Shown one piece after another: positions 33,503-44,978 of a stretch of 64,000 bases of DNA. Source of the stretch: Spiroplasma endosymbiont of Lonchoptera lutea. Its GTDB lineage: Bacteria; Bacillota_I; Bacilli_A; Mycoplasmatales; Nriv7. The notes under the pieces were generated by a model, which was given only the letters and a program-made list of their open reading frames with translations, had not been told where the DNA came from and ran no database searches. Position 1 is the first letter of the stretch. The number at the start of each line of letters is the position of its first letter. The stretch spans positions 186,001 through 250,000 of the forward strand of contig NZ_OZ026463.1 of the NCBI RefSeq assembly GCF_964019715.1. The letters are read 5' to 3'. Made by a program: the position numbers and the translations under genes.

Positions 33503-34500
33503 GACACTTTTTATGTAGACTGGTATTTTCTAAATTCAACGGGAGTTAAATAATTTAAACTGCCATGAATTCGAATATTGTTATATCAATTAACAAAATC
33601 AAATAGTTCGCATTTTAGTTGTGTTAAGTTTGCAAATTTTTTACCGTTAATAAATTCGGTTTTAAAGGTTTTGTAAGTTGCTTCAGCAACAGCATTATCA
33701 TATGGGCATCCTTTGGAGCTTAATGATCTTTTAATTTTAAAGGTTATTAAAATTTCATCAATAATTTTATTTTTAAACTCATTACCACGATCAGTATGAA
33801 ATAAAGTTATTTTATTTAATGGTCGTGTTATCTTGTGAAAAGCTTGTTGAACTAATTCAGCAGTTTTATTTGGTCCAGCACTATAGCCAATTACTTCGCG
33901 ATTAAACAAGTCAATTAATAAACAAATATAATGTCATTTAGTGCCAACTTGAACATATGTTAAATCACTAACAACAACTTCATTTGGTTTTTTGTCATTA
34001 AATTGACGATTTAAAACATTATTAATTTCGTCATTATTAACTGTTTTTTTATGATTACAATATTTTAACTTGGTGTATTTAGAAACCAAATTATTTTTGA
34101 TCATAATGAATCGGATTTTTCGTCGTGATAAAATGATATTTTTTCTTATTAAAACAGCTTTAATTTTACGAGCACCATAAATCTTGCGACTTTTATTAAA
34201 TGCACTGATAACTTCTTGTTCATAATTATTAACATCAAACTTGGTGCATTTATTAGTTTGATAATAATATGTTGATTTTAGTAAACCTAAAATCTTACAT
34301 ATTTTCCTCACTGAATATTTATTTTTGTTGTTATTAATTATTGTTATTTTTTCCCGATTATCAGTGCTGCTTGCTTTAAAATGTCATTTTCCATTCGTAA
34401 TTGTTGGTTTTCTTTTCGCAAGTAAATTAATTCATTTTCTTCGACAGTGCGATTATCTTTTGCTTTAAATGACCCAGAATTATTATAATTTTTAATTCAA
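33482..34500 (-). mobile_element. IS3-family (IS150-like) element G1, truncated by IS30 C
   Basis: Left end TGGATTGGCAACCCTTTT is present at 33482. The other end, including the 5' half of orfA, is missing because IS30 C begins at 34501. Confidence 0.88.
33511..34311 (-). CDS. IS3 OrfB transposase in G1
   Basis: 266 aa from GTG 34311, with UGA Trp codons at WHYICLLID and WYNNIRIHGS. The DDE core shows VVSDLTYV, FHTDRGNEF and DNAVAEATYKTFK. It normally needs fusion to OrfA by -1 frameshifting, but OrfA here has lost its start, so the copy is probably dead. Confidence 0.85.
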
Positions 34501-35561
34501 CCTGAAATGTAAAATTAAAAAGGACACTTATATAAAAAACAAATTGTGTTAATTCTATAATTAAGAAAAGAAAGGAATTAGCACAATGTATAAGTATCTG
34601 ACTATTGAATCAATAATAGCAATAAAAGAATATAAAAGTTATGGATTTTCTATTCGTAAAATAGCAAAAGCAATTGATTATAGTAAATCAACTGTACACA
34701 GAGTTTGTAAATTATTAAATCAAAACTTATTACCATTAGAAATATTGAATCAAGTTCAAAAAAATAAACAAAATGCAGGTAGAAAATTAATAATTTTAAC
34801 TTTAACAGAAATTAATACTATCAATCATTTGTTAATTACTAAAAATTATGCTCTTGATATAATTGCTGATTTTTTAAAGAAAAATAAAATAAAAAATATT
34901 TCAACAAAAACTTTATATAACATGTTTAAAACAAATCGAATGGGTTTTGATGAAAAAAATTTATTGAGAAAAGGCAAAAATAAACCTCATAAACAAAAAG
35001 AAACTAAGGGCAGAATTAATAATTGTAAATCTATTCATGAAAGAAATTTAATCATTCCAAATATTAAAAATATACAAGAATTTGGCCATTTAGAGGGAGA
35101 TACTATCGTTGGTAAAGATCATAAAAGTTCTATTATTACTTTAGCTGATATATGATCAAAAACCATAATTCCTTTGAAAACTAAAAATCATAAAGCAGAA
35201 AGTATTACACAAAGTATAATAAAATTTATTTCAAAATTAATACCAGGAATAATTAAAACTATTACTTTTGATCGTGGTAAAGAATTTAGTAAATGAAAAT
35301 TAATTGAAAAAAATTGTAATGTTAAAATTTATTTTGCAGATGCCGGCAAACCTTGTCAAAGAGGTTTAAATGAGAACAATAATGGTATTTTAAGAAGATA
35401 TTTACCAAAATCTACTGATTTATCTTCATATAAACAAAAAGACTTAAATTCTATAGCATTTCAAATTAATTCTACACCCAGAAAATCATTATCTTATAAA
35501 AGACCAATAGATTTAATACAATTATTTTAAAAAACTGTCCCATTTATATTTACAATTCAGG
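34501..35561 (+). mobile_element. IS30-family element C, complete, 1061 bp
   Basis: Both inverted ends present. It joins truncated IS3 G1 on the left to truncated IS30-H copy 2 on the right; neither neighbour continues on the other side, so a deletion or recombination between elements has occurred. Confidence 0.92.
34586..35530 (+). CDS. IS30 transposase C, intact catalytic triad
   Basis: 314 aa with D172, D229 and E263 (spacing D-33-E typical of IS30). Differs from the other copies at a few residues, including R to K in ETKGRI and two Thr to Ile changes. Start ATG behind AAAGGAA. One of two copies in this window that look functional. Confidence 0.92.
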
Positions 35562-35890
35562 AAACTAATAATTCATTCTTGATGAAAATTTTTAATTCTG
35601 CCATAAATTTGTTCAGGCGATCAACCTAATAATAATTTTTGTTGTACATATTTTACTAATTCTCTATTTTTAAATTTATGAAAATAAACATGTAATTGTT
35701 TTCTATTTTCTGCTTTATTTTGTGCAATTAATGAAAAATAATGATTATTATCTTTATTTCTATTAACTTCTCGATTAATAGTACTAATACTTCGATTAAG
35801 ATTTTTAGCTATTTCACTAATTTTTACTTTAAATTTCAATTGATTCTCAATATAAATTCTTTCATCTATGCCAAGATGTTTGTATCCCAT
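35522..35890 (-). pseudogene. IS30-H transposase, copy 2, N-terminal part
   Basis: Identical N-terminal region to copy 1 (about 112 native residues) and then cut by the right end of IS30 C at 35561, reading into it and stopping at 35522. No catalytic core. Confidence 0.85.
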
Positions 35891-35998
35891 ATAAAAACTC
35901 CTTAAATTTACTTTTTCTAAAATAAACTTAGCATCATGAAATTTTTATATGAAATCTTTTGCAATTTTATTTACTTGCACTTACAAGTATAATTCAGC
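35562..35998 (-). mobile_element. IS30-family element H, copy 2, truncated
   Basis: Inverted relative to copy 1. The end at 35998 abuts the duplicated leader block 35999-36123; the other side is lost at IS30 C. Confidence 0.85.
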
Positions 35999-36123
35999 AA
36001 TTATAAACTTTTTTAAAAACTTTCTTATAATTTTGTCGTTATTTATAAAAATTTTAAATAAAAAAATAAATCCACCCCTTTTTAAAAAACTTCTTGTACT
36101 TGTCATAAGTCTGTGGTATATTA
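35999..36123 (-). repeat. Unoccupied relative of the RIP leader / MITE target site
   Basis: 125 bases that match, in inverse orientation, 3863-3908 joined to 4224-4303, with no MITE between. Small differences (GGGG for GGAG and others) show it is a diverged paralogue, not a recent copy. Its downstream gene, if any, has been lost at the IS30-H end. Confidence 0.85.
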
Positions 36124-36200
36124 AAAGCAAAATTTTAAAACAATCCGTTGTCTAATTTTGATATAATATTTTTAATTAAAAAAAATCTACGGAGGGTCTT

Positions 36201-36941
36201 ATGAAACCAACACGAGGAAAACTAATCTTTAAAATATTTGCTTTCATATTTACAATAGCATTTTTAATTGCTACATATATTAATTCAATGGTATTAAAAT
36301 TATGAGTACCTAAATCTGACTTACCATTTCTATATGGCGATTTTACAGTTCAGTATTTATCTTTTTTTACTACGCAATCAAATATCATTGTTGCCATATG
36401 ATTTCTATTAGCAACAATTAATTATCAAAATGAAGATAAAAATATTTTAACAGGACAAACAAGCAAACTTTTCATAACTAGTTATATTTCCGTAACTTTT
36501 TTTGTTTGACTTACAGTCCTAATGCCCACCGCTTTTAAAGATATGGGAATAAATGCCTGAATTTATGGCGTTGCCCAACACATTATTGTCCCTTTATTAA
36601 TGATTATTTATGGCATCTGAAATATTGGCAGTAATAAAATTGAATTAAATAACTATTTTAAAAAAAATATCTGAATATACTTAAGTTATCCATTAACATA
36701 CATTATCTATGTTATGCTTCGTGGCGAAATGCGCTGAGCAGATGGTAAAGAAAACTTATCATACCCCTACTTTTTCTTAAACCTTCATAATAAAAATTTT
36801 GGAATGAATGGGGTTTTAGTATTTGTTATCTTTGCAACTTTAATTTTATTTTTATTTATTGTATTTAACTTACTATACATATTTATTAACAATTTTAAAA
36901 ATAAAACCTGAATTGTAAATATAAATGGGACAGTTTTTTAA
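36201..36941 (+). CDS. Pr6Pr-like multi-helix membrane protein, 3' end in IS30
   Basis: 246 aa behind GGAGGG. Six hydrophobic segments and the sequence pattern FFTTQSNIIVAIW, YPLTYIIYVMLRG and YPYFFLNLH, as in the Pr6Pr family of membrane proteins of unknown function. The frame enters IS30 D at 36907, so the last 12 residues come from the IS. The native end is probably only slightly shortened. Confidence 0.7.
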
Positions 36942-37829
36942 AATAATTGTATTAAATCTATTGGTCTTTTATAAGATAATGATTTTCTGGGTGTAGAATT
37001 AATTTGAAATGCTATAGAATTTAAGTCTTTTTGTTTATATGAAGATAAATCAGTAGATTTTGGTAAATATCTTCTTAAAATACCATTATTGTTCTCATTT
37101 AAACCTCTTTGACAAGGTTTTCCGGCATCTGCAAAATAAATTTTAACATTACAATTTTTTTCAATTAATTTTCATTTACTAAATTCTTTACCACGATCAA
37201 AAGTAATAGTTTTAATTGTTCCTGGTATTAATTTTGAAATAAATTTTATTATACTTTGTGTAATACTTTCTGCTTTATGATTTTTAGTTTTCAAAGGAAT
37301 TGTGGTTTTTGATCATATATCAGCTAAAGTAATAATAGAACTTTTATGATCTTTACCAACGATAGTATCTCCCTCTAAATGGCCAAATTCTTGTATATTT
37401 TTAATATTTGGAATGATTAAATTTCTTTCATGAATAGATTTACAATTATTAATTCTGCCCCTAGTTTCTTTTTGTTTATGAGGTTTATTTTTGCCTTTTC
37501 TCAATAAATTTTTTTCATCAAAACCCATTCGATTTGTTTTAAACATGTTATATAAAGTTTTTGTTGAAATATTTTTTATTTTATTTTTCTTTAAAAAATC
37601 AGCAATTATATCAAGAGCATAATTTTTAGTAATTAACAAATGATTGATAGTATTAATTTCTGTTAAAGTTAAAATTATTAATTTTCTACCTGCATTTTGT
37701 TTATTTTTTTGAACTTGATTCAATATTTCTAATGGTAATAAGTTTTGATTTAATAATTTACAAACTCTGTGTACAGTTGATTTACTATAATCAATTGCTT
37801 TGGATTGGCAACCCTTTTTAGGACACTTT

Positions 37830-38630
37830 TTATGTAGACTGGTATTTTCTAAATTCAACGGGAGTTAAATAATTTAAACTGCCATGAATTCGAATATTGT
37901 TATATCAATTAACAAAATCAAATAGTTCGCATTTTAGTTGTGTTAAGTTTGCAAATTTTTTACCGTTAATAAATTCGGTTTTAAAGGTTTTGTAAGTTGC
38001 TTCAGCAACAGCATTATCATATGGGCATCCTTTGGAGCTTAATGATCTTTTAATTTTAAAGGTTATTAAAATTTCATCAATAATTTTATTTTTAAACTCA
38101 TTACCACGATCAGTATGAAATAAAGTTATTTTATTTAATGGTCGTGTTATCTTGTGAAAAGCTTGTTGAACTAATTCAGCAGTTTTATTTGGTCCAGCAC
38201 TATAGCCAATTACTTCGCGATTAAACAAGTCAATTAATAAACAAATATAATGTCATTTAGTGCCAACTTGAACATATGTTAAATCACTAACAACAACTTC
38301 ATTTGGTTTTTTGTCATTAAATTGACGATTTAAAACATTATTAATTTCGTCATTATTAACTGTTTTTTTATGATTACAATATTTTAACTTGGTGTATTTA
38401 GAAACCAAATTATTTTTGATCATAATGAATCGGATTTTTCGTCGTGATAAAATGATATTTTTTCTTATTAAAACAGCTTTAATTTTACGAGCACCATAAA
38501 TCTTGCGACTTTTATTAAATGCACTGATAACTTCTTGTTCATAATTATTAACATCAAACTTGGTGCATTTATTAGTTTGATAATAATATGTTGATTTTAG
38601 TAAACCTAAAATCTTACATATTTTCCTCAC
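37830..38630 (-). CDS. IS3 OrfB in G2
   Basis: 266 aa identical in motifs to copy G1. An extra base in the orfA-orfB junction (about 38658) puts a stop in the -1 frame, so the OrfAB fusion cannot be made by the usual A6 slippage. The GTG at 38630 could still start OrfB alone, but IS3 transposition needs OrfAB. Confidence 0.88.
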
Positions 38631-38663
38631 TGAATATTTATTTTTGTTGTTATTAATTTATTG

Positions 38664-38942
38664 TTATTTTTTCCCGATTATCAGTGCTGCTTGCTTTAAA
38701 ATGTCATTTTCCATTCGTAATTGTTGGTTTTCTTTTCGCAAGTAAATTAATTCATTTTCTTCGACAGTGCGATTATCTTTTGCTTTAAATGACCCAGAAT
38801 TATTATAATTTTTAATTCAACTATAAATAGTTGGTTTTGGTAAATTATATTCTTTCCCTAAATTAATAACACTTTTGTCATTTTTGTATAGCATTACAAT
38901 TTGTTTTTTAAATTCTTCAGAGTATGAGGTTTTATTTCCCAT
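38664..38942 (-). CDS. IS3 OrfA in G2
   Basis: 92 aa. N-terminal helix-turn-helix ([24 protein letters not shown]) with UGA Trp in YSWIKNY, then a leucine-zipper-like region before the A6 slip site. Start ATG at 38942. Confidence 0.88.
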
Positions 38943-39224
38943 TTTTATATTCCTTCTTTCTTAATAATTTTGAAGTCTATATAATTATGGTCCAACTTAT
39001 TGTAGCCTATCCACTTTTGCTATTTTACGAATAGAAAATCCATAACTTTTATATTCTTTTATTGCTATTATTGATTCAATAGTCAGATACTTATACATTG
39101 TGCTAATTCCTTTCTTTTCTTAATTATAGAATTAACACAATTTGTTTTTTATATAAGTGTCCTTTTTTTAATAATTTTACATTTCAGGAAAAATAAAAAA
39201 ATATTAGAAAATAATTTAAATTTC

Positions 39225-39257
39225 AAAAATGAGAATAACTAGTTATTCTCATTTTTA
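39225..39257 (-). terminator. Terminator after metK
   Basis: Perfect 16-base palindrome arms AAAAATGAGAATAACT / AGTTATTCTCATTTTT with no loop bases between them. It overlaps the metK stop. Confidence 0.75.
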
Positions 39258-40406
39258 CTTATCTTTAACATAATCTTTTAATTGTTCTAAATAATCCAAT
39301 TTTTCTCAACTAAAATTATCATCTTTACCAAAATGACCATAAACGGCAGTTTTTTGATAAATCGGTTGCATTAACTGCAAACAATCAATCATTCCTTGCA
39401 TCGAAAAATCAAAAACAGCACTAATAGCACCACTAATTATATTAAGAGCAATCTTTTCAGTATTAAATGTTTCAACATAAATAGCAATCGGATCTTTCAT
39501 ACCAATAGCATATGCCAATTGAATTTCACATTTATCAGCCCAATTTAAAGCAACAATATGTTTAGCGACTTTTCTTGCCATATAAGCAGCGGCCCGATCA
39601 ACCTTAGTAGCATCTTTACCAGAAAAGGCACCACCACCACTACGAGCATATCCACCATAAGTATCCACAATAATTTTTCTTCCTGTTAATCCCGTATCGC
39701 CATAAGGTCCACCAACAACAAATCTTCCTGTCGGATTAATCAAAAATTTAAAATCAAAATTTAAATTATATTTCTTAGCAATAACTAACATAATTTTTTG
39801 ATGAATATATGTTTTAAATTCACTTTCATTATAATCAGGATGATGTTGAATTGACATTAAAATCGTATCAATTTTAGGTTGTAACCAATCAGTATAATCA
39901 ATCGTTACTTGTGATTTCATATCAGGACGAGCATCTTTAAATTGTTGATTTTTTCTTAAAGAAGAAGCCAAATGTACTAAATCATGGGCAATTTGAATGG
40001 CTAATGGCATATAAGTTTTAGTTTCATTAGTAGCATAACCAAAAATAATTCCTTGATCACCTGCTGCTAATTGATGATTATGTTCCACACCACGAATAAT
40101 ATCTTGTGACTGACTATGAATTAATACTTGAATATGACAAGTATTACCATTAATACCAATTTTTTCATCAATATAACCAATATCACAAATAACTTTTCTA
40201 GCAATCGCTTCATAATTTACAATTGCTAATGATTTAATTTCGCCACCAATAATAACCATATTAGTAGTAATAAACACTTCACAAGCTAGTCTTGTTCGCG
40301 GGTCTTGTTTTAAACAAGCATCCAAAATAGCATCAGCTATTTGATCACAAATCTTATCAGGATGTCCCTCACTAACAGATTCACTAGTAAATAATATTTT
40401 TCTCAT
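39255..40406 (-). CDS. metK: S-adenosylmethionine synthetase
   Basis: 383 aa. Makes AdoMet from methionine and ATP. GHPDK at residues 14-18, GAGDQG-like AAGDQGIIFGYA, and GGGAFSGKDATKVDRAAAYMAR are all present. Start at 40406 chosen for GGAGGAA. Trp near the C-terminus is UGA. Preceded by a SAM-riboswitch candidate with its own terminator. Confidence 0.97.
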
Positions 40407-40437
40407 GCTTTCCTCCATTAATATTTATTTAAATAAT

Positions 40438-40584
40438 ATAAAACCTTCTTTAACTAAAAAGAAGGTTTTATATTTTAGATATAATCCTTCCCTTATTGTT
40501 GGTATTTACCCTGCTAGAAGCACCTTCTTTTAAAAATAAAAGGGTTGCTACTGGTTAAAACTAGCATATCCAGTTCAGAATAAG
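40438..40584 (-). promoter_or_regulatory. SAM-I (S-box) riboswitch candidate controlling metK
   Basis: On the minus strand the leader has CTTATT (40579-40584) pairing with AATAAG (40492-40497) as P1. Between them are the S-box-like pieces AACTGG...CCAGTAGCAACC and AAGGTGCT...AGCAGGG in the right order. It is followed by a hairpin AAAACCTTCTTT / AAAGAAGGTTTT and U-rich tail (40438-40471), a classical transcription terminator. The location directly before metK supports it: high SAM would shut off SAM synthesis. Confidence 0.65.
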
Positions 40585-40820
40585 TGAATGAAAATTTTAA
40601 ATTGTTCCTAAAAATATTAACATTAATCACTTAAAAATGCAAATCACTTAAAAATAATTTAATTCATCAATATTAAAAGTTAAAAATTTTCGTTTCCGAT
40701 TTAATTTTTTAGAATAATCATTAATAACATCAGAAAAAATAATTTGTTTATTTTCAAAACCCTTAACATAAATATTATAAATATCTAAAAATAATTTTTC
40801 TTGCATATCTTTATCTTTTA

Positions 40821-41881
40821 CCTGAAATGTAAAATTAAAAAGGACACTTATATAAAAAACAAATTGTGTTAATTCTATAATTAAGAAAAGAAAGGAATTA
40901 GCACAATGTATAAGTATCTGACTATTGAATCAATAATAGCAATAAAAGAATATAAAAGTTATGGATTTTCTATTCGTAAAATAGCAAAAGCAATTGATTA
41001 TAGTAAATCAACTGTACACAGAGTTTGTAAATTATTAAATCAAAACTTATTACCATTAGAAATATTGAATCAAGTTCAAAAAAATAAACAAAATGCAGGT
41101 AGAAAATTAATAATTTTAACTTTAACAGAAATTAATACTATCAATCATTTGTTAATTACTAAAAATTATGCTCTTGATATAATTGCTGATTTTTTAAAGA
41201 AAAATAAAATAAAAAATATTTCAACAAAAACTTTATATAACATGTTTAAAACAAATCGAATGGGTTTTGATGAAAAAAATTTATTGAGAAAAGGCAAAAA
41301 TAAACCTCATAAACAAAAAGAAACTAGGGGCAGAATTAATAATTGTAAATCTATTCATGAAAGAAATTTAATCATTCCAAATATTAAAAATATACAAGAA
41401 TTTGGCCATTTAGAGGGAGATACTATCGTTGGTAAAGATCATAAAAGTTCTATTATTACTTTAGCTGATATATGATCAAAAACCACAATTCCTTTGAAAA
41501 CTAAAAATCATAAAGCAGAAAGTATTACACAAAGTATAATAAAATTTATTTTAAAATTAATACCAGGAACAATTAAAACTATTACTTTTGATCGTGGTAA
41601 AGAATTTAGTAAATGAAAATTAATTGAAAAAAATTGTAATGTTAAAATTTATTTTGCAGATGCCGGAAAACCTTGTCAAAGAGGTTTAAATGAGAACAAT
41701 AATGGTATTTTAAGAAGATATTTACCAAAATCTACTGATTTATCTTCATATAAACAAAAAGACTTAAATTCTATAGCATTTCAAATTAATTCTACACCCA
41801 GAAAATCATTATCTTATAAAAGACCAATAGATTTAATACAATTATTTTAAAAAACTGTCCCATTTATATTTACAATTCAGG
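40821..41881 (+). mobile_element. IS30-family element E, complete, 1061 bp
   Basis: Both inverted ends present. Inserted into the Lys-rich gene on the opposite strand. Confidence 0.93.
40906..41850 (+). CDS. IS30 transposase E, intact catalytic triad
   Basis: 314 aa with D172, D229 and E263 all present; one Ser to Leu change (FILKLIPG). With copy C, one of two likely active copies in the window. Confidence 0.92.
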
Positions 41882-42645
41882 AAAGAAAAAAGAAAATTTA
41901 ATTTAATAAATAAATATTTATATGCTTTTTTTGTTGTTTCTAAAGCCTTAGTTAATCTTTTTTCTTTACTTTTTTCTGCCAAAAAAATACTATTTTTTAA
42001 GTCTAATAATAAACTAGTATCAGTCTTATCTCACAGTTTTTCATCAACTATTACTTTATCTAAAAGTAAAACTGAGACATTTAAAAATTCTAAAATAAGA
42101 TGATGAGCATCACCCTTTTGATATTTTCTTAATAAATCTAAATATGTAAGTGCTACTTCTTTTAAAAGTAATTCCGAAAAATTCACAATAATTTCATTTT
42201 TTAATTCATATATATTATTCTCTTTCACTATCAATAACCTCATTTTCAATCCCGTTAACATTCTCAATTAATATTTCTAACTCTTTTTTTAAATCCATTG
42301 TTTTCTTTATTTTTTTAAATTCATTATATTTTTGTTTTTTAACAGTATCATAAATTTCTTTAACATAAAATGTCTTATATTGTTCTCGAAGCAATTTTTC
42401 CGATAAAATCTTAGTATCAATTTTCTTTTGTTTCGTTGCTTCAACTTCTTGTTTTAGTTTTTCTTTCCTTAGTTTTCTTTCTTAAAAATTTCGTAAAAGT
42501 TTTAATAAAAAATCATATGTTGCAACTAGTCACTGAAACATAAAAAAGTATAATTACCTAACATTAAAAATCACCCAAAACAAGTATTTGCTTTTAATAT
42601 AGTTTAATTTTACACTTTCAAATAATTATTTCAATGATACCCAAA

Positions 42646-44154
42646 TTAAAAATAATCTTTCTTATTAATAATATAAACAAACAGTAAATAAATTAACAAT
42701 AAATTTAACAACAAATGAAATAATATTGGTCATCAAACATTCCTTCTAGTAAGTGGCTTATTTCAATCTAAGGAATATGGCATTTTATTTATTGTAACAA
42801 TATTATACTTATAAGGTAAATATCCTGAAAATCCAAAATAATCATAAGTTATATCTTCATTAACAATATTAGCAATTGTCAAATTATATTGAGAAAATAA
42901 GTTAGCACTTAAAAGCAAAGTTTTATTAGCAATTAATTTGGGATTATTTAATTTTTGTAAATCATCTTTAAAAAAGAAACTAGTGTATTTATTCTCATTA
43001 CTAAATAACTGTTGATATGCTATTTCAATATCAACCTTATACTCTTTAACTACTTCTTTAATAATGTACTCTTTAAACTCATTATTAGTAATAATGGCAG
43101 CAAAAAAACTAAATACCTTATGTTTTAAAAAAGATAGCACCTCCATACCATAAAATTGATTTTTATTTAACGAACCATACATCAGTCCTTGATAAGTATA
43201 TAATTTTTCAATAAAATTTGGAGTGAATTCTAATATTGCTTTATTAATGATAATATCACGCTTAACATTAAAAATTTTATTATCTTTAACCATAAGTTTA
43301 TCCAACGATTTAAATAACAATTTATTATCAATTAAATATTGTTCAACATCTTGATGAAAAGTCCCAGCATCATTATTTTTAAAACTATTATAAAACCTAT
43401 GATAATATCCATCAATAGCAATATTTTCTTTATAATAATAATTACTAATCATCTTAAATTTGTTATTATCACTAAAATAATTACCACTATAATTAATATT
43501 CATATAATCTGGTGAGAAAATTGAGAAAACAGTCAAAATAATAACAACTAATAAACTAATGGCATCATTAAATTTATGAGCTAATAAAATTAAAATAAAT
43601 AAGAAAAATGGGAACAACATAAAAGAAACAGCAACAGTAGCAAAAAGAATTTTTATAAAATGTCAAATTAAATTTTGAGTTAAATTATTTGCTACAACAA
43701 CAAGTACAAAAGGAACAATAATAAATAATCAGTATATGCAAAATCAAATAAGCGAAACTAATAATTTTTGTACTAAAATACTTGATCTTTTTATTGTTCT
43801 CGTAAGTAATAAATGAAAAGTTTTTTCTCGTAAAAGGCGACTAAATATAATACTATATAAAAAAACTAGTAACATCGCAAAAATAAAAATTAAACAAAAT
43901 GGAACCCAAAAATAATGCATTAATCCTCATTCAACTACTGGAATTATATTTCTACCTCAATTATGCTTATTAATAGTTGTTAATACTAAAATTGTAGAAA
44001 CAATAGTGCCAATAATAGTAATAAATCACAAAATAAAAGACTTCATTGTTAACATTAAATCCATTTTAAAAACTAGTAATCTTTTATCACTAAGTTTTTG
44101 TCTAGTTTTATATAACGCTAACAAACTTGATCATAAATTTCTTGCAAATCTCAT
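42646..44154 (-). CDS. ABC-2-type transporter permease, 502 aa
   Basis: Start ATG at 44154, overlapping the ATPase remnant upstream. Five or six hydrophobic segments in the first 215 residues (including FCLIFIFAMLLVFLYSIIFS with the LLREKTFHLLL juxtamembrane motif). Then a 230-residue extracellular domain and a final membrane helix near the C-terminus (FHLLLNLLLIYLLFVY). This fits ABC-2/NatB-type permeases with a large outside loop. Its ATPase partner is broken, so transport function is doubtful. Confidence 0.7.
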
Positions 44155-44513
44155 ATCTCATTTACCTTTCTTTCTTGAATTAAATTAATCTTGCCATTAT
44201 TTAAAATCAGAAAAGCATCTAAATATGGTTCTAACTCTTTTAAAATATGAGTAGCCACAATAATTGTTTTACCTTGTTGTTTTAAAGAAAGTAATAATTG
44301 CAAAAGTTTATTTCTTGCTGTTGGATCTAAATTATCAGTTGGTTCATCAAAAATTAAAATATTTGTATCTAATAAAAGACATTGTGCTAGCATCACTTTT
44401 TTTGCATTCCACTTGAAAGACAACAAATATTTTTAAAAACCGCATCATCTAAGTTAAAATATTGCATCATTGCTTTTATTGCCATAATATTTTCTGTGTT
44501 AGTTTTTTTATTA
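44118..44513 (-). pseudogene. ABC transporter ATPase, frameshifted and cut by IS30-H copy 3
   Basis: The C-terminal half remains: ABC signature LSSGMQKK, then VMLAQCLLLDTNILIFDEPTD, and the H-loop ATHILKELE. A run of seven A at about 44398-44404 places the signature in one frame and the Walker B in another; eight A would join them. The N-terminal half with Walker A is lost at the IS end (44514). The stop is at 44118, overlapping the permease start. Confidence 0.75.
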
Positions 44514-44943
44514 GCTGAATTATACTTGTAAGTGCAAGTAAATAAAATTGCAAAAGATTTCATATAAAAATTTCATGATGCTAAGTTTATTTTAGAAAAA
44601 GTAAATTTAAGGAGTTTTTATATGGGATACAAACATCTTGGCATAGATGAAAGAATTTATATTGAGAATCAATTGAAATTTAAAGTAAAAATTAGTGAAA
44701 TAGCTAAAAATCTTAATCGAAGTATTAGTACTATTAATCGAGAAGTTAATAGAAATAAAGATAATAATCATTATTTTTCATTAATTGCACAAAATAAAGC
44801 AGAAAATAGAAAACAATTACATGTTTATTTTCATAAATTTAAAAATAGAGAATTAGTAAAATATGTACAACAAAAATTATTATTAGGTTGATCGCCTGAA
44901 CAAATTTATGGCAGAATTAAAAATTTTCATCAAGAATGAATTA
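44514..44943 (+). mobile_element. IS30-family element H, copy 3, truncated by IS30 F
   Basis: End GCTGAATTATACTTGTAAGT at 44514 once only; cut at 44943 where IS30 F begins. Inserted in the ABC ATPase gene. Confidence 0.85.
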
Positions 44944-44978
44944 CCTGAATTGTAAATATAAATGGGACAGTTTTTTAA
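44622..44978 (+). pseudogene. IS30-H transposase, copy 3, N-terminal part
   Basis: Same N-terminal sequence as copies 1 and 2 up to HQEWI (residue about 107), then reads into IS30 F and stops at 44976-44978. No catalytic residues. Confidence 0.85.

Larger units (their letters stand above)
37801..39013 (-). mobile_element. IS3-family (IS150-like) element G2, complete ends, 1213 bp
   Basis: Ends TGGATTGGCAACC and, inverted, TGGATAGGCTACAATAAG. 3-base target duplication CTT. One base longer than copy G3 because of an extra T in the orfA-orfB overlap. Confidence 0.93.
36938..39098 (-). pseudogene. IS30 transposase D, split by IS3
   Basis: Start ATG at 39098, stop at 36938. The IS3 lies between the first helix-turn-helix residues and the rest. 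The remaining sequence keeps D172, D229 and E263, so excision of the IS3 would restore it. Confidence 0.9.
36907..39188 (-). mobile_element. IS30-family element D, interrupted by an IS3
   Basis: Ends at 36907 and 39188 both intact. A complete IS3 (37801-39013) is inserted after about 30 codons of the transposase, with a 3-base duplication CTT on both sides. Confidence 0.93.
40648..42540 (-). pseudogene. Degraded Lys-rich gene cut by IS30 E
   Basis: The C-terminal part (40648-40820: QEKLFLDIYNIYVKGFENKQ) and the middle part (41882-42267: NFSELLLKEVALTYLDLLRKYQK) lie on either side of IS30 E and read in the same direction. Upstream, another fragment (about 42240-42540) begins MFQWLVATYDFLLKLLRNF, meets a TAA, and continues in the same frame as a Glu/Lys-rich coiled-coil that ends in a different frame from the middle part. 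So there is at least one in-frame stop, one frame change and one insertion. Function not recognised. Confidence 0.65.

Noticed and set aside
40560..40584. T-box leader before metK
   Set aside because: No specifier stem or TGGNACC-type antiterminator sequence is visible, while the order of the S-box pieces fits better.
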